A stretch of 64,000 nucleotides of DNA from positions 1 through 64,000 of the forward strand of contig CALFAM010000308.1 in assembly GCA_937948815.1 (NCBI GenBank). Direction: 5' to 3'. Origin of the DNA: an uncultured bacterium. Lineage in GTDB: Bacteria > Acidobacteriota > Thermoanaerobaculia > Multivoradales > J023. The notes beneath the pieces are model-generated. The model searched no databases. It was given only the letters and a program-made list of their open reading frames with translations, and was not told the origin of the DNA. The translations under genes were made by a program, and so were the position numbers. Positions 29,524 through 40,502 of this stretch are shown here, in pieces (positions within the stretch are counted from its first letter, which is position 1; each line of letters starts with the position of its first letter).

Positions 29524-31440
29524 TCAACCGCCGTTCTCTTCCAGGCCTCCGGTGGGCGCCAGCTCGACGCCCTGGTTGACCGGATCTTCCTCCGGCGGCG
29601 TATCGTCTTCGTCGTCCTCGTTGTCGACGTCGTTGGCGTCTTGCAGGCCGCGTGGCAGGGAGCGTAGGCGCTCACGTAGACGCTGCTCGACGTCCCGCCT
29701 CGACTCGTTGTCGAACGGACCGCGGACGTTGGACTCGACCCGCGGACTACCGCCGCGGAAGGAGATGTTGGCTTCGGTGCCGACCCAGATCGGCAGCAGG
29801 TCAGCCTCGGTGATGTTGGCGCGCCGGATGATGTGCGGCGTGAGCGTCAGCACGATGTCCGTACGCGTGTTCTGCCGGCGGTTGGACTTGAACAGCCGGC
29901 CGAGCACGGGAATGTCGGACAGGCCCGGAATGCCGCTCTCGCTGCTGGTTTCGTCATTGCGAATCAGGCCCGCGAGGAAGTTGGTCTCGCCATCCTGCAG
30001 CCGGATGTTGGACTCGATCGTCCGCTGCCCGATGATCGGCTGGGACTGCCCACCCGGCGCATCGACGTTGCCCGAGATGGCCGAGACTTCGACCCGCAGC
30101 TGCAAGCTCACCTGGTTGTTGTGGTGCACCCGCGGCTCGATATCGATCTTGATGCCGACGTCCTGGTACTGGAACGAGGTGATCGGCACGATGTTGGTGC
30201 CCGCCACGTTCGACGTGTTGAAGGTCGTAGTCGGAATCGGCACCCGATCACCAATCGTCAGGGTCGCCTTCTCGCCTTCGGTGATGCGTAGCTTGGGCTG
30301 CGCCAGGAGCTGCGCATCGGTGGCGGTCTTCAGGAAATCGAAGATGAAGTTCGGGATCGTCAAGACCCAGTTGTTGGCGTTCAGAAACTCGACGTCCGAG
30401 AGCCGCAGCGGCACGTCCTCGCCGCCCAGATCAAGGGATGAGGTGATCTGGTTCTGGCTGAGATTCAGACCGAGGTTGCTCAGCTTGTTGGTGTTGATCT
30501 CGAGCAGCTCGACATCGATCACGACCTCGGCCCGTGCCTTGTCGTTGGTCAGGATGATCTGCTCGGCGACCTTGACCTTGTCGGCCGTGTCGCGCAGCAC
30601 GATCGCATTGAGCTGCTCGTTGGCCGCCACGTTCTTGGCGCTGATCAGACTGCGGATGATGGTCATCACGTCCTTCACCTCGGCGTTCGAGAGGAAGAAC
30701 GTCTGGATCACCTGATCCTCGTAGGTGCGCCGGTTCTGGGGCGTGTCGTCCGCGATGATGATCGTGTGCTCGTCGACGACCTTGTAGAAATGGCCGACAG
30801 GTCGCATCAGCGTTTCGATCGCACTCTCGGCGTCGACGTCGACCAGCTCGATGCCGATCTCCTGATCGCGCAGCTTGGGGTCGAAGAGCACATTGATGCC
30901 AAAAGCCTTACCCAATGCGCGATAGATCTGCTTGACCGACTTGGGCTCGGGAAACAGCAGGTCGATCTCTTCCTTGGATCGCGGGTCGAGCACCGGAGGC
31001 TGAGGCCGCGCACCGCGCGTGCGCTCTTTCATTTCCTCGATCGAGCGCGTCGGCTCTTTCGACTCCTCAATAGCCCGCAAGTCATCGATCACCTTCTGCA
31101 TCTCGGCAACCGCGTACTGGTTCGACGGATCGAGCTCGATCGCCTGACGGAACTCGAACAGCGCCCGCTCCAGCACATTGGCGTCGTAGAAGCGCACGCC
31201 TTTCTTGAAGTGCTCTTGCGCCGATTGAATCTTGGCCCGCATCAGGCCTGCCCGATACGAGATGTTCTCCGGGTAGGCATCGACCGCTTCCAGGTAGTGG
31301 AGCACGGCGGCGTCCCAATCACCCTGAGCTTCGGCGAGCTGCGCGCGGCGCAGAACATGCTGACTGGCACAGCCTGCGATCAGCGCCACAGCAAGCGCGA
31401 ACGTACCGGCGATCCGGCCGGTGGGACTCTTCATTGGCAT
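29524..31440 (-). CDS. Secretin (GspD/PilQ-like) lipoprotein with N-terminal TPR region
   Basis: Lipobox ALIAGCASQ; TPR-like repeats; FFLSNAEVKDVMTIIRSLISAKNVAANEQLNAIVLRDTADKVKVAEQII...VPIPTTTFNTSNVAGTNIVPITSFQYQDVGIKIDIEPRVH...GETNFLAGLIRNDETSSESGIPGLSDIPVLGRLFKSNRRQNTRTDIVLTLTPHII. Confidence 0.93.
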   Translation of the reverse strand: MPMKSPTGRIAGTFALAVALIAGCASQHVLRRAQLAEAQGDWDAAVLHYLEAVDAYPENISYRAGLMRAKIQSAQEHFKKGVRFYDANVLERALFEFRQAIELDPSNQYAVAEMQKVIDDLRAIEESKEPTRSIEEMKERTRGARPQPPVLDPRSKEEIDLLFPEPKSVKQIYRALGKAFGINVLFDPKLRDQEIGIELVDVDAESAIETLMRPVGHFYKVVDEHTIIIADDTPQNRRTYEDQVIQTFFLSNAEVKDVMTIIRSLISAKNVAANEQLNAIVLRDTADKVKVAEQIILTNDKARAEVVIDVELLEINTNKLSNLGLNLSQNQITSSLDLGGEDVPLRLSDVEFLNANNWVLTIPNFIFDFLKTATDAQLLAQPKLRITEGEKATLTIGDRVPIPTTTFNTSNVAGTNIVPITSFQYQDVGIKIDIEPRVHHNNQVSLQLRVEVSAISGNVDAPGGQSQPIIGQRTIESNIRLQDGETNFLAGLIRNDETSSESGIPGLSDIPVLGRLFKSNRRQNTRTDIVLTLTPHIIRRANITEADLLPIWVGTEANISFRGGSPRVESNVRGPFDNESRRDVEQRLRERLRSLPRGLQDANDVDNEDDEDDTPPEEDPVNQGVELAPTGGLEENGG

Positions 31441-31448
31441 CCTCGCTC

Positions 31449-31994
31449 CTACTCCTCGATCTCGACCCGTCTCGGGGGTACGTCGGGAAATCCTACGAAC
31501 CGAACGTCGATCGACTCGAAACCGATCCGGTCGACAATGAACTTCTCTTTGAACTCTTGGCCCAGCAGGGCATTGATCTCTGTCTCGCCATCCGTGATGG
31601 CCGCGATTCGGCGTGACTCGGGGCCAAAGATGCCCAGCAGCTCGAAATCGATCGGCGGCGGTACCGGCTTGACCGGCGGCGGCGGCGGCGGCGCCACGTA
31701 GGGTGGCGGTGGTGGTGGCGGAACGTACGGCGGTGGCGGTGGCGGTGGTGGTACGTACGGGCCGAAGATGTTGCGACCCGGCGTGTAGCTGCTCGCCTGG
31801 CCCTCTAACGCCGCCATCTGAAGGTCGACGACCTCGAGTGTCGTGACGTCGACGGCACCGCGCGCCGAGCCTCCCAGAATGGCACTATCGCCCGCCAGGC
31901 GTGCAAGCCACGGCCCGACGTACTGCCAAGAGGCGATCGGCGCCAGCACGGCGAGCGCGATCAGGAGGTTTCGGGTACGGCTATCGATCTTCAT
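31449..31994 (-). CDS. PilP/GspC-like pilus assembly protein with poly-proline linker
   Basis: Single N-terminal TM; YVPPPPPPPPYVPPPPPPPYVAPPPPPPVKPVPPP linker; C-terminal FELLGIFGPESRRIAAITDGETEINALLGQEFKEKFIVDRIGFESIDV; position between pilO and secretin. Confidence 0.7.
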   Translation of the reverse strand: MKIDSRTRNLLIALAVLAPIASWQYVGPWLARLAGDSAILGGSARGAVDVTTLEVVDLQMAALEGQASSYTPGRNIFGPYVPPPPPPPPYVPPPPPPPYVAPPPPPPVKPVPPPIDFELLGIFGPESRRIAAITDGETEINALLGQEFKEKFIVDRIGFESIDVRFVGFPDVPPRRVEIEE

Positions 31995-32755
31995 CAGATG
32001 GTCTCGTCTGCCGGCACCTCGGCATCTTCGCCTGCCGCATCCTCATCCGCGTTCTCGGCACGGGCGACGCCCTCGGTATCGGCTACGGGGTCTACGGACG
32101 AGGTGGGTGAGGCGTCACGGTCGGGCTCGGAGTTCGCAGCCGTCTGCTCCGCGGCACGCGCCGCGCGGGTCGCCTTGGCGAGCTCGTCGGTCACGAAGAG
32201 CGTGGCAGCCGAGAGCGAGACCGAGAGCCTCGGATTCGGCGAGCCCGTTTTGCCGGCTCGATTCAACGAGATGCTCCGGAGAATCATGAACTGATCCGAG
32301 AGCTCCAGCAAGTTGATGAAGCGACGGAGCTGCTCATAGGTCCCTTCGACACCGAAGGTGATCCCCATCTCGCGCAGCTTCAGCTCCTCCAGCTCTTCGA
32401 GCGGGTAGGTGAACGCGGTTGGATTGAGCCCAGCCGCCGAGCCCAGGCTCTCGATCTCCTCGAGCGTCGCGGTCAGCCGCTGGTCGGCGGTCTGGAAATG
32501 GTCCAGATAGAGGGAGTGAATGTCGCCACGACCCGTGCGCACACGTGACAAGTAGTCTTCGATCTCCCGCCGCTGGGCGGAGAGCTTCCGCAGGTCTTCG
32601 TTGTCCGATTCGAACCGTGAGCGCAGCGCCTCGACTTTGCCAGCGTAGGCGACTTGGTAGAACGAGAAGACCAGCAGATTGACCACCAGCAACGCCAGTG
32701 GCAAGCCCCAGGTGAGGGGACGATTGCGCAGGGTCCGTAGCCAGGGCTGGTTCAC
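31994..32755 (-). CDS. pilO: PilO-like type IV pilus inner membrane platform protein
   Basis: N-terminal TM, coiled coil, LREMGITFGVEGTYEQLRRFINLLELSDQFMILRSISL; gene order pilM-pilN-pilO. Confidence 0.8.
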   Translation of the reverse strand: MNQPWLRTLRNRPLTWGLPLALLVVNLLVFSFYQVAYAGKVEALRSRFESDNEDLRKLSAQRREIEDYLSRVRTGRGDIHSLYLDHFQTADQRLTATLEEIESLGSAAGLNPTAFTYPLEELEELKLREMGITFGVEGTYEQLRRFINLLELSDQFMILRSISLNRAGKTGSPNPRLSVSLSAATLFVTDELAKATRAARAAEQTAANSEPDRDASPTSSVDPVADTEGVARAENADEDAAGEDAEVPADETI

Positions 32756-34140
32756 CGGCGACCTCCTCCGATCCGGGCGCTCGACGAAGCCGGCGCGCTG
32801 GGTGGCACCGGCTCGAGATCTTCGGGGCCGATGGATTCCGGGGTGGGGTCGGGCCGTGCCGGCTCCGATGAGGGCGGAGTGTTACTCGGCCTCGTGGGTT
32901 GGGTCGTTGGTGGTCTCGTCGAGGGGCGGGTGGCCGAGGGTTGTGTTCCCGCCCCCGGCGTGGCCGGAGACTGGGTGCCCGCTGGCCCCGCCTGCGGCGC
33001 TCCCGGTGATTGGGCGACCGGCGTCGCGGTCGGAGCGATCGTCGCGGCAGGAATGATCGGCACGCCACGCGCTCCGCTGTTCGGTGTCCGCTGCGTGCCC
33101 GCCGTGCGCTCGTCCGCCGGCGTATCTCGGCCGCTTTCCCGCGTTCGCAGCGTGCCGCGCTCACGGTCGCGCCGGCTGCGCTCTTCACTCGCTCGCACCT
33201 GCTCTTCGCGAAGCTCGCGCGCATTTTGCTGGCTGGGTTGGCGCACACGCGCGCGCGGCACCCCGCCGGTGGGCGGCGGCACGACACTGCTGCCGACCAT
33301 GGTGCGAAGGTCCTCTGGTGGAGGCACTGCACCCGGCGCGACCACGGTGTCCGGCTGCACCTGGTTGGCGGCGAGGCCCTCGCCGCCGCTCCCAACAACG
33401 TTGTCTTCCGGATCCTCTTGCGCAACCAACTCGCCTTCGGCCCCGGCCAGCGCCTCACCGTCGTGATCCGCGACCTGCTGCTGGCCCTCGCCACTGGACT
33501 CCATCAGTGCCTGCGCAGCGCCGACCAGGAACAAGACATCGAGGTTGAACTCATGCTCGCCGGTATTGCTGATCGCCTGGTTTCGAAGGTTCGGGCTACG
33601 AAACACGGGGTCCGCGAACAGGCGGTCGACGAAGGAGCGGAGCGCGGCGCTGTCGCGTGCCTGGCCGCGCAGGGCCAGCTCGACACCTTCCGGCTCGCGT
33701 GCCGCTCGCCGTGCACGCGTGCGCCGGCTCGAACGCCGGCCGGAGGACGCGCTCTGATCGGCCTTCGCGCGGCGCGGCTGAACCGCCGCGAGCCACACCT
33801 GATCCGGGAGGACGTTCTCCAGCCGATCGAAGAGCAAGCTCCACGGAAACGCCCGATCCGTAATCAGGGTGTTGAGGGTCTCGACCTCTTGATTCTGCTC
33901 TTCGAGCGAGAGCGCGGCGACCGCCTGGCCGAGCCGACCGATCTCTTCGGTCTCGAAGGCGATTTGATCCCGCACTTCGGAAAGCTGGCCGGTCGTCGTC
34001 GCAAAGCCGGTGAGGTGGTCCCAGAACAGCCACAGGTTCAACGCCGTGAACAAGCCGCCAGCCAGCCAGAGCACGCCCGAGATCCGCCGGATCGGCCGAC
34101 GGTTCTCGAAGGGGCGGTTGGCGAGATTGAGAATCTTCAT
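32752..34140 (-). CDS. pilN: PilN-like protein with long Pro/Thr/Ser-rich C-terminal extension
   Basis: MKILNLANRPFENRRPIRRISGVLWLAGGLFTALNLWLFWDHL...LNTLITDRAFPWSLLFDRLENVLPDQVWL; 4 nt overlap with pilO. Confidence 0.8.
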   Translation of the reverse strand: MKILNLANRPFENRRPIRRISGVLWLAGGLFTALNLWLFWDHLTGFATTTGQLSEVRDQIAFETEEIGRLGQAVAALSLEEQNQEVETLNTLITDRAFPWSLLFDRLENVLPDQVWLAAVQPRRAKADQSASSGRRSSRRTRARRAAREPEGVELALRGQARDSAALRSFVDRLFADPVFRSPNLRNQAISNTGEHEFNLDVLFLVGAAQALMESSGEGQQQVADHDGEALAGAEGELVAQEDPEDNVVGSGGEGLAANQVQPDTVVAPGAVPPPEDLRTMVGSSVVPPPTGGVPRARVRQPSQQNARELREEQVRASEERSRRDRERGTLRTRESGRDTPADERTAGTQRTPNSGARGVPIIPAATIAPTATPVAQSPGAPQAGPAGTQSPATPGAGTQPSATRPSTRPPTTQPTRPSNTPPSSEPARPDPTPESIGPEDLEPVPPSAPASSSARIGGGRR

Positions 34141-35091
34141 CAGACGACCTCGGCAGCGGCGCAGCCGACCATGACAGCGGTTTCCTGCCACGAGAGATCA
34201 GCACGGGCGGAGGCCAGAGGTATGTGACTTGCCCCCATCCATTCGATAGAGCCCTGCAGCTCGGCCTCGAGCCACGAAGCCCATGACGTCGCCTCTTGGT
34301 CCGGCGCGACGGCCAGGACGACACCTGCGAGTGGCGTGTTCGGCAGGTGATCACGCAAAAAGCTCTGGGTCAGCCGCAAATCGCGGCGGACGACCTGAGC
34401 ATGCGCGGACGGTGGCATGTCTGCCAACGTCTTGTGTCGGTAGAGAAAGGGCTCGTTGCGATGCAGGAACGCGATCGAGTACGACTGCTCTTCGACCATC
34501 ACGAGACCGATGAGGTGGTCGGGATCGGCACGAGAGTCGAGCCCCGCAAGCGCTGCCATGGTGGCGTTGGTCACCTGACCAAGCTGAACACCGGCAGCCG
34601 AAAAGGCGCTTTCCAGCTGCTCCAACAAGAGCTCGATGGCGAAGCCGAGCAGAATCCTGCAAGGCTCTTCCTGCGCTGCGAGCGGCGCAACCTCGTCTGA
34701 CGCGACACGCAGGTCGTCGACACGAAAGGGCACCAGGCGCTTGAGCTTCCAGCGGACCATCTCGCTGCGCTGCGCGGTCTTGACGGGCAGCTCTTCGATT
34801 TCGGTAAACAACGTTCGCAGCCAAGCGTCCGGCAGCACGAGACCGGCGGCACGGGGGGCTGGGTCGATCTGCGCGACGAACGTGCCGACGATCTCGGAGA
34901 AGGCGGCAACATCGCGTACGGGACCACCGAGCGGGCCGTCGGCGAAGACGCCCGCTGGGAGCTCGACCATCTGGTAGCTGTCGAACGAGAGCCCCTTCGC
35001 CGTCCGCGTGAAGCCGCCGTAGCGCAAGTGGCGCGCGTCGATGGCAAACACGTGAGGTGGCGCGGGCTGTGGCTCGAGGCCCAGGAGTCGC

Positions 35092-36762
<1,671 letters not shown>

Positions 36763-36772
36763 GGGTAGGTCC

Positions 36773-37987
36773 TCAGCCTCCGACCTTGGACAGCACGCTG
36801 AACATCGGCAGGTAGATCGACACCAGGATGACCGCGATGATCACGCCCATGACGATCATCATGATCGGTTCGACCAGCGACAATAGACGCTGGGTGCGCA
36901 CCTCGACCTTCTCGTCGAAGTGATCCGCGACACTCTGAAGCATCTCGTCGAGCGCGCCCGTCGCCTCACCGACCTTGATCATGTCGATCGCCATCGGCGG
37001 CACGATCTCGGTCTTCTCCAATGCGTCGTGAAAGGCACCGCCTTCACGGACGTCGTCGGCCGCCGGTGTGATGCGCTTGCGTACGAATTGGTTCGCCACG
37101 GCTTCGCCGGCGGTCTCGAGCGCTTGCAGCAACGGGATGCCGCCGGCCAGCAAGGTCGCCAGCGAGCGGCAAAACTCGGCCAGCGAGAACTGCAGGAAGA
37201 TACCGCCGAGGAGCGGTATCTTCAACTTCCAGCCATCGACCAGGGTGCGGCCCGAATCGGTCTGCATCCAGCGCTTCCAGCCGAATACGAAACCAATGAC
37301 GCCGAGCACGAACCACAAGAAGTTGTCGCGCATGAAGAAGGAGATCGACAAGATCACCTGGGTAAGCGCGGGCAGCTCGGCACCGAGATCTTCGTAAAAG
37401 ACGGAGAAGCGCGGCACCACCACGACCGCCATCACGGTCATCATCGCCAGGGACAGCAAGACGAGCACGATCGGATAGATCAATGCCGAAACGATGCGTT
37501 TGCGGGTCGAGAGCACCAGCCGCTGGAAGCGGATGAACCGGCGCAGCACCTGCTCCAGCTCGCCGCTTCGCTCGCCCGCCTTGAGGGTAGCGGAGTAGAG
37601 CGGCGGAAACAGGTCACCGAAGCTGGCGAACGCTTCCGATAGCTCGTAGCCGGAGCGCACCTTGTCTCGGATCTCGGTGAGCAACGAGCGGAAGTTCTCG
37701 TCTTCCATGCGCTCGAGCTTGAGATCGAGGCTCTGCATCAGGGGTAGGCCAGCGCGCAACAAGGCGGCCAGCTCCTGATTGAAGGCGAGGAAGTCTTCCG
37801 ACTTGAGCTTGTGATGCTTTGCGCCGCTTCGCTTGAAGCTCGGGAGGCCCAGCCCGCGAGGCTTGATCTCGAAGATATGGAAGCCTTGACGCTCGAGCTC
37901 TCGGCGCAAGACGCCGACATCCCGACCATCCTCGATCTGGGTCAGAATGCGACCATCCGGGGTGCCGAGGCGGCAAACGAACTGCAT
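36773..37987 (-). CDS. Type II secretion/pilus inner membrane protein (GspF/PilC)
   Basis: FNQELAALLRAGLPLMQSLDL...SEAFASFGDLFPPLYSATLKAGERSGELEQVL...FCRSLATLLAGGIPLLQALE...MIMVMGVIIAVILVSIYLPMFSVLSKVGG. Confidence 0.95.
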   Translation of the reverse strand: MQFVCRLGTPDGRILTQIEDGRDVGVLRRELERQGFHIFEIKPRGLGLPSFKRSGAKHHKLKSEDFLAFNQELAALLRAGLPLMQSLDLKLERMEDENFRSLLTEIRDKVRSGYELSEAFASFGDLFPPLYSATLKAGERSGELEQVLRRFIRFQRLVLSTRKRIVSALIYPIVLVLLSLAMMTVMAVVVVPRFSVFYEDLGAELPALTQVILSISFFMRDNFLWFVLGVIGFVFGWKRWMQTDSGRTLVDGWKLKIPLLGGIFLQFSLAEFCRSLATLLAGGIPLLQALETAGEAVANQFVRKRITPAADDVREGGAFHDALEKTEIVPPMAIDMIKVGEATGALDEMLQSVADHFDEKVEVRTQRLLSLVEPIMMIVMGVIIAVILVSIYLPMFSVLSKVGG

Positions 37988-38020
37988 GGACCTGAAACCC
38001 TCGCAGGCGCAAGGAGGAGG

Positions 38021-38797
38021 CTACTGAGCCTCCTCCGGTCGGAAGGTGATGATCACCGCCAGCGCCTGTGCGCCGGCCTTGTCCTGCGGAAGCATCAGTG
38101 TGAACTGCTTGTCGCGCCACAGGTTGAGATCGGTCTTGAACAGCTCACGGGGCGTCGGCTGGCGCGACTTGTTGGTCGAACGCGCGGAAACCGGCGGCTT
38201 CTGGACCATGCGAAACTCGTTGAGCTTGAGCATCTCCTGAAACATGGCGCCCGGCCGGAAGCTGACCCCGTACCGGGAGCCGATCGCATAGCTGACATCC
38301 TCGCCTTCGCGGGCACCGACCACAGCCTGCGCCAACAGCTCGTAGCTCTCCCAGCGCAGGTGATCGCGCAGCCTGCGCACCACCGCCTCGGGCGCCTGCT
38401 CGGCACCAGGCTGGTTGCTGGCACGAATCAGGTGAATGTCGAACCGGAGCCCTCGAGGTGGATGGTCGAACGAGCTGAGTGCCGCCTCGATCCGCTTCAG
38501 CACGGCACTGTGGTCGCGCATCACCAGTGTGTTGCCGCCAGGCTGGAGCTCGACGGTTCCCATGGGCGACAGCATGTCGCGCACCAGGGCGACGGCGTCG
38601 GCGGCAGGCTGATGCTCGAAGGTGTAGCCGAGCACCTTGGGGCCGACCACCTTGCCAGCACCCGGGCCCGCGTTTTGGGCGAGCAGGGGCGCGCTGCCGA
38701 ACAGGCCGGCCAGCAACAGGACCATCAGCAACCCGGCTGACACGGTGCGGTAGGACGAAAGGAGCGCTCCGGTTCGGGAGCGCTCACTCGGAAGCAT
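38021..38797 (-). CDS. Secreted protein with secretin N1-like domain
   Basis: Signal peptide; LGYTFEHQPAADAVALVRDMLSPMGTVELQPGGNTLVMRDHSAVLKRIEAALSSFDHPPRGLRFDIHLIRAS resembles secretin short-domain sequence; no secretin pore domain. Confidence 0.55.
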   Translation of the reverse strand: MLPSERSRTGALLSSYRTVSAGLLMVLLLAGLFGSAPLLAQNAGPGAGKVVGPKVLGYTFEHQPAADAVALVRDMLSPMGTVELQPGGNTLVMRDHSAVLKRIEAALSSFDHPPRGLRFDIHLIRASNQPGAEQAPEAVVRRLRDHLRWESYELLAQAVVGAREGEDVSYAIGSRYGVSFRPGAMFQEMLKLNEFRMVQKPPVSARSTNKSRQPTPRELFKTDLNLWRDKQFTLMLPQDKAGAQALAVIITFRPEEAQ

Positions 38798-38816
38798 GGT
38801 CACGAGACTGCGAGGG

Positions 38817-39437
38817 CTACACATCGAGATAGGAAGCCTCCTGTGAGCTGGGGACGAGGACGACCAGGTCGAGATCGTCGCCGGCCATCTGAATGACCTC
38901 GAAACCTTCGACATTCTCGACCAGCGGGCCCCGCTCGAGCCGCGCGGGCTCCAGGGCCGCGGCGCGAAACGCCGGGTGAGCACTGATCGTGGACTCGGGA
39001 AGTCGAGACACCCGCGCCTCCGGGGTGACGGCAGCGACGGCTGGCGGAGTCACGGCCACGGGCTGTTCGCGGAGGGTACGCACACCAAGGCTACCGCCGA
39101 CCACGACGGCAGCGACCGCCGCCGCGCGCAGCAAATGACTGTTGGCTGGCCAGCGGAAACCGTTCAGGACGGACCGCTCGGCCACCGGCTCGGGCGCGCG
39201 ACCAATCGCGATCGTCTCGCCACTGACCGCACGGCTGCGACGCATGGTCGCGACCGCTTGCTTCATCGACTGGATGTCAGCGGCGCTCACCGTCACTTCC
39301 GGAAGGCGCGCAAAGGCGACGGACGGGTCGATTCGAACGGCCGACGGATAGCAAGAGGGGCATTCCGCTGCGTGGATCCGCATCGCTTCGGTCAGGTCGC
39401 GGGCGCTGTCGACGTGTTCCCAGCTCGGACAACTCAT
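38817..39437 (-). CDS. Anti-sigma factor with zinc-binding (ZAS-like) N-terminus and TM helix
   Basis: MRIHAAECPSC (HxxxCxxC), single TM SHLLRAAAVAAVVVGGSLGV; overlaps the sigma gene stop. Confidence 0.75.
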   Translation of the reverse strand: MSCPSWEHVDSARDLTEAMRIHAAECPSCYPSAVRIDPSVAFARLPEVTVSAADIQSMKQAVATMRRSRAVSGETIAIGRAPEPVAERSVLNGFRWPANSHLLRAAAVAAVVVGGSLGVRTLREQPVAVTPPAVAAVTPEARVSRLPESTISAHPAFRAAALEPARLERGPLVENVEGFEVIQMAGDDLDLVVLVPSSQEASYLDV

Positions 39438-40327
39438 GCGGCTCCCCCGGCGTGGTCGATTTTGGACCGCTGCGGCGCATACTCGGGGTAACGCTCCGCC
39501 ACGGCCGCGCGAAGAATCTTGCGGGCATTGAACAAGTGGTTGCGCACTGTCGACTCGCGACAGCCGACCATCTCCGCGACCTCTTTCGAGGATCGCCCTT
39601 CGACCTCCCGCAGCAAGAACACCATGCGCTGTTTCTCCGTGAGGTCAGCAGCGAGCTCTTGGAAAATCGCCAGCACTTCGCTTTCTTCGAGGCTGGCCAG
39701 GTCCGAGTCGGCGTTGCCGGCCGCGATATCGCGCAGATGGAGGCGCACCGGGTCGGCGAGGCGCTCGCGGCTGCGGCGTGAACGAAGGTGGTCGATCGAA
39801 AGATTCGAGCAGATTCGGTAGACCCAGGTGTTCGGGCTCCAGCGGTCGTCGAAGCGGGCGCGGTGTTCCCAGATCCGAAAGAACGTCACCTGGACGATGT
39901 CGCGGGCCTCTTCGAGATCACCGACCACTCGGTAGGCAAGCTGGATCAGCGGGCCCGTCTTTCGCTCGATCAGAGCGTCGAGCGCGGCCTCGTCATCCTG
40001 GTCGCGAATGGCCCAGAGCAGCTCTCGGTCCGATTGCTCGGCGAGGGTCTCACGGTGCCGCGAAGCGGAGTAGGCGAGCGTCGGCCGGCTCATGTCAGGC
40101 TCCTCGTCGGCAGACTCCCCGTCGACCCCGGCCGCGTCGAGCGCGGCAGGATCGACACTATCTGGCACGTTGCTGTCCGGCGCAGTGGCGTCCGGCGCAT
40201 GGCGGGCAGGCGCGTCACGGGCCCGGGCATCGGTGCCGAGCCCATCTTCGTGCTCGCCGGCAACGGTCTCGCTGCCAATGGGCTCAGATGTCGGGAGGTC
40301 TTGGTCATGATCATCGAATCGCGACAT
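39434..40327 (-). CDS. ECF RNA polymerase sigma factor with long acidic N-terminal extension
   Basis: DRELLWAIRDQDDEAALDALIERKTGPLIQLAYRVVGDLEEARDIVQVTFFRIWEHRARFDDRWSPNTWVYRICSNLSIDHLRSRR...LTEKQRMVFLLREVEGRSSKEVAEMVGCRESTVRNHLFNARKIL. Confidence 0.93.
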   Translation of the reverse strand: MSRFDDHDQDLPTSEPIGSETVAGEHEDGLGTDARARDAPARHAPDATAPDSNVPDSVDPAALDAAGVDGESADEEPDMSRPTLAYSASRHRETLAEQSDRELLWAIRDQDDEAALDALIERKTGPLIQLAYRVVGDLEEARDIVQVTFFRIWEHRARFDDRWSPNTWVYRICSNLSIDHLRSRRSRERLADPVRLHLRDIAAGNADSDLASLEESEVLAIFQELAADLTEKQRMVFLLREVEGRSSKEVAEMVGCRESTVRNHLFNARKILRAAVAERYPEYAPQRSKIDHAGGAA

Positions 40328-40502
40328 GATGGGTGCGCGTTCTCGAAGTCGTACGGTCGAAGGGCTCCGTACGTCTAGGCTCCGAGATCTCGTTGGTGAA
40401 GCTGGTCTCGCCCCTGCGAACCCCGCACGACCCGTCGACCGGGACGGCAACCGCTTTCCGTAAGGTTCGCCCGAACGGCTGATCAGTATACTTCGCGGCC
40501 CC

